From assembly GCA_958510875.1 (NCBI GenBank), contig OY294067.1, positions 231,227,771 through 231,291,770 of the forward strand: a DNA stretch of 64,000 nucleotides, written 5' to 3'. Of the stretch, positions 11,742 to 25,581 are shown piece after piece. The stretch's first letter is position 1. Each line of letters opens with the position of its first letter. Source of the DNA: Endomychus coccineus. Taxonomy: Eukaryota; Arthropoda; Insecta; Coleoptera; Endomychidae. Below the pieces are notes generated by a model. It saw only the letters and a list, made by a program, of their open reading frames with translations. It did no database searches and had not been told where the DNA came from. The position numbers were made by a program, and so were the translations under genes.

Positions 11742-14700
11742 TACGATAAGTCAATAAAGAGCTTGCGCCGCAGTCTGTCAAATTTAAATTTGGTAATGAT
11801 TCAAACAAAATTTCATGTTTGTTCTAAGCTGGTCAGCATTTGTTTCTGTTCATGTGAACGACCGCATGCATTTGTCTACGCGCGCTCTTTCTTGGAAGCG
11901 AATAGACTTATAGTAAGCTAAAATACCATGAATATGAATCAGTCGGCTACAAAAAAAGAAAGCAACATTGGCACAAAAATCCTGCAAAGTCAAGACATCT
12001 GGAAAACCTTGTTCTCTCAACGGCCGCCCGGTATTGGCACTATTTTTCTCTACAATCGGCCAGACAGTTAGAGCACAGAACAGTGCGCAAAACTAAGCAA
12101 ATAACGTTGAGTATTTTTGACGGACCGCTTTGCTCAATAACTCGAAAACGGCATAAAGTAGGACATTGCATTTTTCGCCAATAAATTTCGAGCGTCATAT
12201 CTAATTTCTGTCAAAATTTTCAGTTGGTTGCATTTATCATTTGGCTGTTACACGAGAACATACATTTGCCGAATAACCCTAATCAATCAAGAAATGACTT
12301 CGTTCGCAAACGCTCACTTCGTTTTAATAAAGTTTCTTGTGTAATTTTTTTTTCATTTACCTAATATTCTGACACATCACCCGGATTGGTACTGTGGGAG
12401 CTGAATATTTCCCTATCAAAGTACCATACAATTTTCATTTAAATGGGTTCCTTGACGTGTTTATTAGTTGTTATCACGAAATTTAAGTCGCTTATGTCAA
12501 AAATTATATCATTACTGAAAATGTGCTTAGTAGTTCTTTTAATATCTTATTCAGTTTACTGGTTACTGTGTCGTAACTAAATTCTTCGAGTAATAATCCA
12601 TCTACTTAACAATTCAATTATTCCTCCTGGCGAACCGGGCACTAGACAGAGCAGTGGTAGAATTATTTACACAAACAAATGAAAACTTATGTAAATCGAT
12701 TATTTCCAGCAGCGATACATACAAATTCATTCAATTTTTTTCACTCTTCCTACCTTCAAGGTGAAATAGCTCCCACGGTAGTATTGTGTAGATTATTGGA
12801 TATGCAATGGGTAGCTAGATGGAATAAGTTTGAAATATTTTTTGTCTTTTCTTGTTCATGAGATCTCACATGAACATGTTGAGAGTACTTATTTGCCACA
12901 TCAACTGGAAATTCAAGTATTTTTAATTTAAGTACAAAGTTTCTACCCATATTAATTATTAATAATTTCTTATTTATTTATTGTTTGTTTTCAACTCCAA
13001 ATATACTGTCTGTTGATCTTTTACTGATTCAACCGCCAAGTTATCTCTTAGGTTGGTAGACAAAGAGTCTACGCAGGTTACAATAAGTATCCGATTTACA
13101 GCAATATGAGAAATTGAAACGACGAAATTGTTGGTATGTATCTTTCTATCGTGCCATTGTTGGTTCAAAATTAACCATTTCTTCATATTATAACGAAATT
13201 ACTGCATCTGCGAGTTCCAATTTCGTTAATCTCTATGTTTATATGCGATATGTTTTTATACGAAACGATGTTGATTTGATGGTATTATTAATTGAATTAA
13301 TTTAGCATTACCTAACCATTGAACTCAATACGGTTACGAAGACTTTGGCCTGAACAAAAGCGTCAAATAATTGTTAATATGTATTTTGGCAACTACGCTG
13401 TCATATTCAGTAGAACTGCGCCTGAATGAACCATAGAGATATTATGTAAATAGAGTAAGCGTCCCGTAAGTGGATTTGAAACAGTTCTCTGAAGAACAGT
13501 TCAGCCATTCTTGAATACATCAGGCAGCATCTTACGACTTATGACTTTATGATTAAATGAGTTAATTGTTGTTATGACGGAAACAAAATCGTTGGTATGC
13601 ATACTATGTCCTCTGGTATTAGATAATTTATTCTTTCATTTAACTCCATATATTTTAGAATTTATAATTTCCATTCAAAGTATAGAGGAGACATATCATT
13701 ATTGCCACACCATCGCTGAATTTGTATGTACACTCTATACATGTTTATGCGAGGGCTTTAACTGTAGGGGGTAAACACTCTAATCTAAATGCGTTGTTCA
13801 TTAGAAATTTTTCAAAGAAAGTATACCTATACTTCTTAAGGTCTTTCTTTTTACCCCTTCCATACAACTTAATGACGATTTTACAGCTAATATCAATGAG
13901 TTTTTCGGTGTTGGCACTATTCTTATAAAATTGGAAAATGTTCTGAATCAGCTTTGCATCGCCTTCGTCTTTTAATAATTAAAACTAATTTTTCTTTGCC
14001 TTTATTGTAAAATGTGCTGGTGGTGTCACATCCCGAAAAGTCGTGTAAAAATAAAGAAATTGGCTTCATCATGAATATCAAAATAAAAACTAGCGGGAGA
14101 ATACAAAAATAAAATAATCATAATGGATGATTTTAAAGATATATTTGCTTAAAAAAATCTTATAGGAAATTTTCCAAGGAACAACTTTGGTTCTTTTCAA
14201 CCCTAGAGATATTCGGTTATATTCGTTTAAAAATGTATGTATATATACGCTTGTCCCAAATTGTCAGTAAAAGTTAAAGACATTTTTCAGTCTGCAATAA
14301 AGCTATCCTTTAGGAAATTTTCTGAGGAACAACTTTGGTCCTCTTCCATTTTTCATCAACTCCACGTCGTAGAAAAATAAATTTACAGTACCTTCAGCTC
14401 AATTCTAGTTCTAGCACCATGTTCAGATAATTGTGTCTTGCTTACCATACAACAGCTTGGAATGAAATAAAGTATTCGGATGCAACATGCATATAATATG
14501 GTCTAGTTAAATGGCTAACAGGTGCGTTTTGAATAGGACACCCATTTATCCCCATCTTTGTGGCTGGGACTTATTAAATCATTATACATACATCGCTGAT
14601 ATAAATTCAATCTGTATTTCGTGTCTATTCATGGAATTGAATGCGCTGCGCGGTGGTAGTAACGTGGAGAAGAATAATATATCGGCCCAAAAAAATGGAA

Positions 14701-14871
14701 ACTTAGTTGTCGAAATATATAATATTTCTAAATATCAATGTGCTGCTTGGGTACAATTATTTGATGCTTTAACTTAATCATTGTCTTATGAAATAGTTTG
14801 AAAGCAATTGTCTGGCTTATATCATAATTGGTTCATCAAAATATTTTCGCATCAACAATTTGATTTTTTAG

Positions 14872-15026
14872 AACATCGACCACATGGAAGACCTGACATT
14901 TCCGTTTTACCCAGAACGGATTCGACTTCTGAATTCGAATTGCTGGAAGAGAAACAGGTCGAATATTTTTTCGCATCTGATGCGTCTGCGATTATTGAAC
15001 ATACTAACAGAGTTATTTATTTTGAG
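14872..15026 (+). CDS. GFAT: GFAT exon B (linker to first SIS domain)
   Basis: Follows acceptor TTTTTTAG and ends before donor GTAAGC. It begins two bases into a codon, completing the base left by exon A. It reads EHRPHGRPD..., [20 protein letters not shown] and [18 protein letters not shown]. This is the linker between the glutaminase and isomerase halves, including the conserved [19 protein letters not shown] block that is strongly conserved in animal GFATs. It ends in phase 0. Confidence 0.92.
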
Positions 15027-15623
15027 GTAAGCTATTGAGAGAAAATTATCATACCGTTTACACCATTCAAAGCATTCTAGGATTGTAATAAACAAAAATT
15101 GAAACGGGTTCACCCGAAATTGGTTTCATCCATAAGTTAAAATAAACTTCTAGTGAATAATGAAGGTATTTTTGTTATATGTGGCATGAACATTATAGGA
15201 TTTCCTCTCCTGTAGTCTAAAAAAAAAATACAGAACTAATAAAAAATATGATTCGTTTCGGCGTTCACTGAGCTGTGAGTGTAAATTTACCCCTCAGTTA
15301 TATTTCAAAAGTTATGGGATCCTCAGTATCAATTATTAAGTAATTTAATCGATTTTGATGCTTGCTTTCTCTTAGCAATTCATTCTTTAAAGATTTTATT
15401 CTATTCAAATTTAAGTTCAGAAAATTCTCATTTAGTTGTGTGCTCTACTACACTGGTTGTAAAGCGTTTTCAAACACGGACACTAGACCCTTTTTAGTTC
15501 CATGTCATACCGAATGTACAAAATCTGCCTTTTTCCCAGATTTATTCGTGAGACCATATTATATGATGAGCTTCTGAATTACATGCCTACAATGACTATA
15601 TCCAAAACAGTGTCGATAATAGA

Positions 15624-15796
15624 GTGTCCTACATGTGATGCAACATGGCGGTGAAAACCACGGGGTAGTGAAAACCAATCAAAAAGAGAACACTTGCGTC
15701 ATTTGTTTGTTTGGATGTCACTATCACGTGGTTCTTTCTTATTGTATGTCACTATCACGTGGTTTTCGCCGCCATGTTGTATCAAATGTAGGACAC
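15624..15796. mobile_element. 173-bp MITE with about 35-bp TIRs
   Basis: GTGTCCTACATGTGATGCAA (from 15624) is followed by CATGGCGGTGAAAACCAC. Both are mirrored by GTGGTTTTCGCCGCCATG and TTGTATCAAATGTAGGACAC ending at 15796. The centre contains a direct repeat, ATGTCACTATCACGTGGTT. It lies in the 1.2-kb intron between GFAT exons B and C. I could not settle the target-site duplication. Confidence 0.85.
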
Positions 15797-16255
15797 ATTA
15801 CATAATATAGAGTGCTTGAGTTTTAGCCTTTCAATCGAAAATTATTATTTTAGGATTTATTCGCCTTGTTTTAATGCCATATAGAGATTGGATCGTAAGA
15901 TATCGATCACTTGGAGACTCCACTGTAGTTCATATATTCATATATTCTATACCAGAACGAAGACTACCCTGATCAGAGATTTTTAAAACTACATAAATAA
16001 TTGGTTGAATGCAATAATAACCGCTTGCCTCGAATAGTATTGCTATATTTTGCGGCGGTGCAAACATGTTTCAAAAACAACATAACTATTCCAAAACGCC
16101 ACATATATATTAAGAAATCTTCATACTTTCCGAAATACGTATTCAGATGAACTAGATATCTGAATTTTTTTTTCCATATTCTGATGTGGTGTTTAGGTAT
16201 ATTTAATTTACAATCTATATAGAAACTCATGTCGCATATTTTTTATTATTTATAG

Positions 16256-16495
<240 letters not shown>

Positions 16496-17200
16496 TAATT
16501 TTGCAGTAATATCATATCCTGACATGTGAACAGGTAACACACATAAGGGTGCCTCGATGTAATTTACATCCAAATGATAATAAATGCAGACAAAACAATA
16601 TGGCAATATTTCAAAAATTATAGTAAGAGTATAAGTATCCTTTTCGGGGCTCCGGGTTATGGTTCATATCGGGGCCCCAGCTTTAATTTTTTTGCCAGTC
16701 AAAAAGACATTTCTGTAAACCTTACTTTTAACAAATTGAGATAACTTTTCACTACCCTTAATAATTAAAGTCGGAATTACAAATTCTAGTCTAACTCGTG
16801 TAAAAAATCGGACAGATTTTTATTCCCTTTCAAAGTGTTTCCTTTCATTGCAAAACAGCATTCTTCCAGCCTAGGGGGTCCCAAGCAATTTTACCGAACG
16901 TACCAGCGGTAGTTACGTCTCTGAGTATAATCTCACGAATCTGAGTCTTGGTTTCCTTATAATAATAAAATCAATATACGTCTGAGATTTTTTGAATCAG
17001 TAGTTCAAGTCTAATCTACCATGATTCAACTAGTTCAACTGTCTCCAGTTATGTAGATATTATAATGTAGGGAGCCTCCATACACCTTTGGAGAGGATTC
17101 TTTGCAATGTGAAATAAATAGTAGCACCTTTATGAATAATTGAATCAAAAATAAAATAGAACCACTTTCATAGACACACCCATCATTTAGACATAAGTAG

Positions 17201-17826
<626 letters not shown>

Positions 17827-18377
17827 TGATTTATTTTTAGAGTATTCAAACGGGAGTTAGGTGTAACACATCCAATTTGTAGAATTTATGACCACTTCAT
17901 AACCATGAACATAAATTTTATATCTAATAAGTTGGAAATAGTCACCATATCCACTAAAATTCTATTGAAGTTCTAAGGACCTTTCAGCTACCAAATTGCC
18001 ATCGTCAGAGTAAACTAAATTAGAAAAGAAAATATACCTGTTTGAAATCTATTGGGAAAGAATAATAATAATGCAAACAAGGGATTACACTCGGCTGCAG
18101 ATAAATCTGAATTTAATAAATTGCTTTTTCTTTATATATTCCATATCTTCTAAATTACCTAGATATTTGTCCATATGCGCTATATAAGTGATAATCTTTC
18201 TTGAAAAATGGCGTGACCTATATTTAAGATATGTTCTGCTAATGCTGATTTATCACTATTATTCTTATTTATATCGTTGAATTAAAATGTCTCTTCTGGT
18301 TTGACCCATTTAGCATTTAAAACACGACTCAATTTCGTGAATTCCAGATTTGTCGAAATCGGGAACTTACCAAAGTT

Positions 18378-19978
18378 ATTAGTGCAGTCAAATGGGTATA
18401 AAAATAGGCCAAATCTCGAAATCCTTGAGAAATGGACCGAATTTGATGGGACAAAGTGCATTCTCTTCGAAATTGTATCAGAAACAAAGTCTAGCTCGTC
18501 TAAGAATGCGCAAAAATTTTGCATTGTGTATAAATAATGAATTAACAATTGAATTAGCGTATTTATGAGATTACATAAAAATTCATAAAAAAATATCGGG
18601 TAAAGACTATTTTTGTTCAGAGAACATATGAAAACAGTTAAACAAGTAGTTCAATTAACTTCATTTGTTATAAACAATTTATTTATTAACAAATAGACGA
18701 ATTCGACCAAAACTACGAGTTTAGGATCGTTTTCGAATAATTTTGGCCTCCTGACTTCGATTTTGTAGTTAATATCGTCGAATATATACCTGCTAATTTG
18801 TTAATTTGTTGTAAACAAATTATATTTATTAATAAATATACGAATTTGACCAAAATGTCGAGTTTATAGTCGTTTTCAGCTTATTTTGTCCTTCTGAGTA
18901 CGATTTTATTGTTATTATGGTCTTCAAATGCATACATAAATTTTTGAATTGTTATTAATAAATTATTTATTAATAATTATACGAATTTGACCAAAATGTC
19001 GAGTTTAGTCGTTTTCAGCTAATTTTGGCCTCTTGAATACGATTTAATTGTTATTACATTTCTTAAATGCATAAATAAATTTTTAAATTGTTATAAATAA
19101 ATTATTTAATGATAAATATACGAATTGCGCCTAAATTCCAAGTGTGAAGTGTTTTTAAAATTAATGCATTAATAGTAGTAGTTTGATATAATAATAAATT
19201 ATATCAAACAAAAATAAATAGTATCAAGTCTTAATAACATAACAAATTAATTAATAAGAAAATGCCATGTTGAAGAAAAAAATAGTTCAATTCAAACGAA
19301 TAATACTTCAAAATTCATGCTATAGTGCCAGGAAAAGAATATTTTTTTTAAATTCCAACATCAGGGAATTTCAAATGAGCACCCTATTATACCCTAAGAT
19401 GAAATATCTATTTTTTTTAATATAATTTATTTGACTATTAATACATTAATTTCAAAAATACTTTACACTTGGAATTTTGGCGCAATTCATATATTTATTA
19501 ATAAAGAATTTATTTATAACAATTAAAAAATTTATCATGCATTTTAGGACTATAATAACAATAAAATCGTACTCGAGGCCAAAATTAGATGAAACCAACT
19601 ATAAACTTGATTTTGGTCAGATTCGTATATTTATTAATGAATATAATTTGTTTATAGCAAGTTAACAAATTAGCGGGTATACATACATTCGACGATATTG
19701 ACGACAAAATCGAACTCAGAAGACCCAAATTATTCGTCTATTTGTTAATAAATAAATTGCTTATAACAAATGAAGTTAAATCAACTACTTGTTTAACTAT
19801 TTTCATATCTTCACTGACCAAAAACAGTCTTTACCCGATCATTTTTGATGAATTTTTATGTAATCGACGAGGTAGACTCTGTTTCTGATAAAATTCCGAA
19901 GAGAATGTACTTTGTCCCATTTAAATCGGTCTATTTCCCAAGGATTTCGACCTCAAATACCCATTTGACTGCACTATA
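18378..19978. repeat. 1.6-kb fold-back palindrome in a GFAT intron
   Basis: The left arm starts at about 18378 (AGTGCAGTCAAATGGGTAT) and the right arm ends at about 19978 with the complement. The arms match over about 800 bp with scattered differences. They meet near 19180-19210 at the palindrome TTTGATATAATAATAAATTA/TATCAAA. The arms contain repeated ACGAATTTGACCAAAAT and TTATTAATAAATTA-type blocks. ORFs inside are mirror shadows. It behaves like a large fold-back or palindromic MITE and would form a long RNA hairpin in the GFAT pre-mRNA. Confidence 0.88.
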
Positions 19979-20308
19979 TTGCCTAAACGGTTTTTTAGCT
20001 TGTTCTTGCATCTATAAACTGGTTTTATTGCAAATTTAGAAAACAAATTGTGGAATTTATTGATCACTGAAGATAAGTGAAACTCTTGAATTTCATTGAA
20101 TTACTTAAAAGTAATGGCTCTAATTTGGTTTGTTGATTGCGTTCCATTTTCCGTTTTTGATCAGAAATTCACTTATTTATCAAAGATTTATCGTAACCAT
20201 TGGCCGTCGCTATTTGCTGAAGTTTCTCAACTTCGTTGTTATAATGTTCCTCACTCAAAGGAACGTTTTAATAATCTATGAACAAGCTTATACATGAAGA
20301 TGTAAGGA

Positions 20309-20640
20309 TCAAATATTCTGAATAGTATGTATCGCCGAATCGGGGATATTAATATTTGAAAGCCATTTCTCTAGAATGTTTATCGACTCACGGATTCGGA
20401 CTTTTGTGAACAGTGAAACATCAAATGAAACTAGGGTATCACCCTGTTCAAGTTTGAGATCTTTCAATTTTGCAACTAGTTCCAAAGAATTTTTTACAGA
20501 CAAATATTGTGGTTGTTTGAAGTTGCTAACCATTTAGCTGGTAGGTAGAACAATTAATGTTTGAAATTATTGGTCTCCCGGAATTACACTGCTTATACAT
20601 TGTAGGTAAACAATACAATTTAGGAAAATTAGGATTCATA
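20309..20640 (-). pseudogene. PLE reverse transcriptase fragment (N-terminal RT)
   Basis: The minus-strand frame reads YLSVKNSLELVAKLKDLKL, then DTLVSFDVSLFTKVRIRESI and NILEKWLSN. This is the 'VSFDV.SLFT.VP' block that carries the first RT catalytic Asp in PLEs. The fragment is truncated at both sides. A plus-strand fragment of the following RT/endonuclease part lies at 21420-21725, so the two look like the broken, inverted halves of one insertion. Confidence 0.8.
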
Positions 20641-21124
20641 AGTTTAATTTTGTATTCCTTCCTATGATTTATTATTTAATGTATTTTTTTGATGCAATAG
20701 GATAGGATAGGTTTTAGCGATTGGATGATTTAAATATTACTATTTATTTTTATTAATATTTTATAATACTCTTCGCAGACAAAGTCCGAAGAGTATATTG
20801 CATTTACTCAAGCTATTTCTAAAATCATAAAAAAAATTCCTAGAGCGTAGTATTTGTCATCGAATTTTAACAATCGTTTGCTGTTCAACCGCGAACAGGT
20901 AAATCGTATAATATAAACACCTTTTACTGAGAGGTTGAAAATTGAAAAAATGATAGCTCCCAAAACGTACATTGAACCAATTCAAAACTTTAACAGTAAA
21001 TTTAGGCTAATTTGAAACTGCTTTCACTCAAATTTCAACACAAACGTTCAACAATAACAACAACAACAAAATTATTGAAGTAAAATTAAATTTACACCGT
21101 ACCTAAACTGTTTATATCAAATAG

Positions 21125-21195
21125 CGATGGTGGTCTAGCAGTAATAATAAAGGTTCTAACTCAGTAGGCTCGGGTTCGATCCCCAGAGGCTGAAA
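21125..21195 (+). repeat. tRNA-like Pol III promoter region (SINE head or tRNA pseudogene)
   Basis: ATGGTGGTCTAGCAGT (about 21127-21142) resembles an A box. GGGTTCGATCCCC (about 21170-21182) is a near-perfect B box at suitable spacing. The ends do not form an acceptor stem, so this is a tRNA-derived repeat or pseudogene, not a functional tRNA. Confidence 0.45.
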
Positions 21196-21419
21196 ATTTG
21201 TTTTTGTATAACATTTTCTTAAAAACATTAATTGGAATCTTATTTAGTTGGGAGAGTATTTTATAGAATGTGAAACAATTAAAAATCAGTAACCAAGTCA
21301 AATGATTTGCGAAGAGTAAATTTGCCAAAAGATTCCAAGCTGCAACACTAATTTATTTTATAAATAATATAACGGTGGACCCCTCGAGCGGTGCACGCCT
21401 TGCACGCCCGCTTACGCGG

Positions 21420-21725
21420 GATTGTATGGAGCAAAATTATTTCACTTTCAACAAAAATTTCTATAAACAAATAAGCGGATGTACAATGGGCCTACTACTC
21501 TCCCCTTTCTGCCCAATATTTTCCCGTTCGTATATGCAAGAAGATGCTAAAAAACTGTTTAGGCAATGCCTTTGATGATGGACTTTACAAAATTGATTGT
21601 GAGTCGTGTTCAAAATGCTATCTGAGTCAAACTAGAAGAAATATTTTAACTCGTTATAAAGAACATTTTCCCGATAATAACAGAGATAAATATCAGCATT
21701 AGCAGAACATATTTCAAATACAGGT
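21420..21725 (+). pseudogene. PLE fragment: RT motif plus GIY-YIG-like endonuclease
   Basis: Reads EQNYFTFNKNFYKQISGCTM and GLLLSPF (the PLE 'QI.GC.MGSPLSP' box). After a deletion and frame change comes GLYKIDCESCSKCYLSQTRR and LTRYKEHF (21585-21675), the GIY-YIG-type endonuclease core of PLEs with its Cys pair. Stops and deletions make it dead. It sits opposite in strand to the RT fragment at 20309-20640. Confidence 0.8.
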
Positions 21726-21731
21726 CACTCC

Positions 21732-22960
21732 CAGAGCTGTTCAAAATAACGAACAAAATTATTTCAAATACCAAATACCAAATACTGCTCAAAGTATTTG
21801 CAACTTCAATTACCAAACACTATACTTTACATAAAGGATTCGAAATACCAAATACTCACAAGAAGTAATTGAAATATAGAACAAATGAAGTATTTGAAAT
21901 ACTTTCTAGTATTTGAAATAGTTTCTAGTATTTGAAATACATTCTAGTATTTGAAATACTCTGGTATTTGAAATACTCTCTAGTATTTGAAATACTTTGT
22001 TATTTGAAATACTCTCTAGTATTTGGAATACTTTGTACTATTCAGAATACCGCAAGTTGTATTTGAAATACAAAAAAGTAGGTAGTTGAAATACTTATGA
22101 AATAATGAAAGTTTTTGAACTACTCAAAATATTAAAATAGCCAAATAAGTTCAATTATTTTAGGGTAATTGAGATAAAACTTATAGTGTCTATTTAAAAA
22201 GTATGAAATTTCGTTTCAATTTTTTTAAGCTACAAAAATATTAACCTTTACCTTTTTGTGGATTTCTGGAGAAGGAAACAACACGTTTACATGAAAAATC
22301 GTACTAAATATATTATAAAAAAGGTAAATAAAGGAGAAACAACTGACAAAATACATTTAAAAAAATAATATACAAAATAACAAGAAAACACGCATTCTGC
22401 ATTCGCTATAGTATCAGACCTAACTTGTAAGTTCTAAGTAAATCGATTAACATCTTACTTTGGCTGGTTGTTGCAATTTGCCAGCAGTATCAAATTTTAA
22501 AGGTACATGCCTCTAATATAATTTGACTATTCATAGTTCCATTTGCAGCAGAAAAATTCTAATTCAAAAAATGTATCTTCCATTGATTCTAAGTTTGACT
22601 CACCAGGCTCACTCACGTTGTCCTTGTAAAATATCCAATGCAAGTGGTTTCAAAATTTTACAGTACTCTGACAAATACTGAAACTCGGATTTTTTAAAGC
22701 ACTGGCTTTCTATTCCCAGTTCTATAAAAAGTTTTGGCAGTAGTAGTATTTTAAGTATTTGAAATACCAGCAAGTATTTGAAATATCAGCAAGTATTTGA
22801 AATACCAGCAAGTAATTCAAATACCAAGCTCAGTAGTTCAAATATCAGTCATTCTGAAAACGAAATACTAAATCCAAATACGACAAACAAGTATTTCAAA
22901 TACCAAGTACCAAATACATAGATTAGAAATAGAAAATATTTGAAATAAATTGCTTCAAAT
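21732..22960. repeat. AAATAC-rich repeat element, about 1.2 kb
   Basis: Two blocks, 21770-22060 and 22750-22925, are packed with the palindromic unit GTATTTGAAATAC and variants, at irregular 18-25-bp spacing. About 700 bp of unrelated sequence lies between them. The left edge CAGAGCTGTTCAAAAT (about 21732) looks like a hAT-type terminus, but I could not match it on the right. This is a probable non-autonomous element with subterminal repeats. Confidence 0.65.
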
Positions 22961-23196
22961 ACAAACTATTTATCTCTCTTTTGAGTTATTCTACTGACTT
23001 CATACAAATTATATTTATGTAATTTGATTTATAACCAATTAGGAGAATGGATTGTCTGAAGTCAATAGGGAATTATAATTAATTAAGTTTTTTCAGGAAT
23101 GTAAGTGAGTTTAATTTGTTCCTTGATCCTTTTCCTTTATTGCTGAAATATTTGTAAGAATTTAGAAATTGATTGTTATGTTTTTTCTTACTTCAG

Positions 23197-23352
23197 ATTA
23201 TTCAAGGGTTGATCAATTTGCAAGACCAAATTAGAGCTGTACTTAAGTTAGATGGTAAAGTTAAAGCTATAGCTGAAGATTTGTATAAGAAAAAGTCTCT
23301 TCTCATCATGGGTCGAGGATACAATTTCGCTACATGTCTAGAAGGAGCGTTG
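23197..23352 (+). CDS. GFAT: GFAT exon F (start of second SIS domain)
   Basis: Acceptor CTTACTTCAG, donor GTGAGT, phase 0 to phase 0, 52 codons. It reads IIQGLINLQDQIRAVLKLD, then KSLLIMGRGYNFATCLEGAL, the opening of the second SIS domain with its GRG phosphosugar-binding turn. Confidence 0.95.
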
Positions 23353-23498
23353 GTGAGTGAAACATAATAGGAATAGGAACTGGTGGAGGAATTGAAAAAA
23401 ATATTTCTTCAACTACATTGAATAGTATACATTAGCTAGCTACAATGGAATACTTTAACCATTGTAGTGTACGCGCCATTTGCTGGAGGAACGATTAC

Positions 23499-25202
23499 AC
23501 TATGTAACACTTTTCGGTCTAATCTTCTTGATGTTTGCGTTCGATTCTACATCTATTTCGAATAATTAAAAGCCATCTTAGAAGTTGAAAAGTTTGCTTT
23601 TGCGCTCAGGGCGAATTTTTTTCCAAAAGTAGAACTTCGCTGTGAATATCCTGTGATAACTTTTTATAAACTTGACTTAGCACCAGTCCAGGATACATCA
23701 AATAATTCGCAATTGTGTGGAGAAGTGAGATAAACAGTAGAAAGTTGCATATGTAAGACTGTTTGGCTACTATTTGCAGAAACGTTAAAAAATAACGCTA
23801 AATTTTCATCAAATTTGACGTAAAAATCGCCAAATAAAAAATCGTAGAACCAAATTCAGATTCAAATACCGTTTTTTTTGCAATTTGTATCTGTAGAGTG
23901 ACTCATTACGAAGAGATTTATACCATTTCGAAGTACATGATGGACTTTTATTAAAAATTTATAGCGCGTTAATCGATTAAGTTTCGTGAAAATTCTCACA
24001 TATTTAACCCATCAAGGCCCAGGCAAAACGCAGCCTAATTACAGCCAAACTAACTACGCAGTTCAAAGCATAAGTGTAAAAAAATGATCCGTGTTTTTTT
24101 TTATGCTGAAATAATTGTTTAAACAATAATTGTTTAAACAATTGTAAAAAATCATCAATATTCTTTCGATTGGAGGGTGCCGATCGACTTAGAAGACCAA
24201 ATTACTACGAGATATGAACTTATCCTAGCATTTTGCACAATTGTTTATTGTTAACACGCTAATAAACAATTCAGCTGTTGAAAAGTCCGTTAGATCCATG
24301 CTCAGGAAAGTGCAAAAAATTGAAACTAACTACGCAGATCATAGAACAATGAAAAAAATTACCCGTGTCTTTTTGTTTAGCCAAATTGATTGTTTAAACA
24401 ATCATTGTTCAAAACAATTGTTATAAATCAACAAAATTTCGTCTATTTGAGGGTGCTAATCGACTCAGCGAACAAAATTACTATTACCTACGGACTTTTT
24501 GTCAAACTTTTTACAAACCCAGCAATTGTATATTGTTAAAACGCTCATTAATAAATGATTGTTTGTCGTTTAAACAATCAATTTGGCCAAACAAAAAAAA
24601 ACGGATAATTTTTCTTCTTCTACTTATGCTATGAACTGCGTAGTTAGTTTGTCTGTAATTATGCTACGTTTTGCCTGGGCCTTGGTGGGTTTAATATGTG
24701 AGAATTTTCAAGAAACTTGATCGCTTAACGCGCTATAACTTTTTATTGAAAGTCCATATGTACTTCGGCATAGTATCAAACTCTTCGTAATGAGAACTCT
24801 ACAGGAATAAATCGCGAAAAAACGGTATTTGGATCTGAATTTGGCTCTACGATTATTTATTTGGCGATTTTTACGTCAAATTTGACGAAAATTTTGCGTT
24901 TTTTATTTTTCTGCAAATAGCTGCCAAACAGTCTTACATATGCAACTTTAAACTATTTATCTCACTTCTCCACATAATTGCGAATAATTTGATATATCAT
25001 AGACTGGTGTTGAGTCAAGTTTATAAAAAGTTATTCCAGGATATTCACAGCGAAGTTTTACTTTTGGAAAAAAATTCGCCCTGAGCGCAAAAGCAAACTT
25101 TTTACTTCTAAGGTGGCTTTTAATTATTCGAAATAGATTTAGAATCGAAAGCAAACATCGAAAAGATTAGGCTGAACAAAAAGTTGAATTTTGTTACATA
25201 GT
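23499..25202. repeat. 1.7-kb fold-back palindrome filling a GFAT intron
   Basis: ACTATGTAAC at 23499 is mirrored by GTTACATAGT at 25193-25202. The arms match at high identity for about 550 bp (for example the segments containing GCGCTCAGGGCGAATTTTTT and TGTAAGACTGTTTGG). They then continue inward as nested smaller palindromes built on ATTGTTTAAACAAT. The element occupies about three quarters of the 2.2-kb intron between exons F and G. The short ORFs in it (23173-25154) are palindrome shadows except where they overlap exon F. Confidence 0.92.
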
Positions 25203-25581
25203 ATTATTTACGATATGGTTCACGTACTCGTCATTTTATTTTACAATAAGTCTATATCGAGGAATATTATACCACCTTCATAATTGAGATGGTATGTTTT
25301 CATTGATTAGATTAGAAGAAACGGAATCTATCTAATGTCTACCTTGATTTTTTACTGTAGATGACAAATGAAATAGTATACTATTATAATAGTTGAATTA
25401 TGTTGCACTTACAGTTTTAACCATTTCATATTCTACAATAGTCAGTTCTAACATTAACTATATCGAACGGTTAACATTAAACACAAGTATTGAAAACTGT
25501 ATACCCAAGGCAGATGTATTAGTTATTTTGGTTTGATAATGATTATAGTACAAAGTTTCTATATTGTGCTTTGTTTTGCAG

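Larger units (their letters stand above)
6381..14871. other. GFAT intron of 8.5 kb
   Basis: Bounded by a GTAAGA donor and a TTTTTTAG acceptor. Recognisable contents are a duplicated 50-bp block (7201-7406), a decayed mariner (9010-9990), a 133-bp tandem pair (11161-11425) and a hairpin (11693-11741). There is also a short direct repeat built on GGAACAACTTTGGT at about 14180 and 14327. From about 11640 to 12350 the base composition is visibly more GC-rich than the surroundings but has no ORF I recognise. The ORFs at 8450-8692, 12679-13928 and 14511-14777 show no domain signature and are taken as chance. Confidence 0.7.

Noticed and set aside
13574..13928. Two overlapping ORFs of 66 and 68 aa
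   Set aside because: AT-rich intronic frames with hydrophobic bias, no domain pattern.
14511..14777. 88-aa ORF just upstream of GFAT exon B
   Set aside because: Not in GFAT phase, no GFAT similarity, and exon A joins exon B directly in phase.
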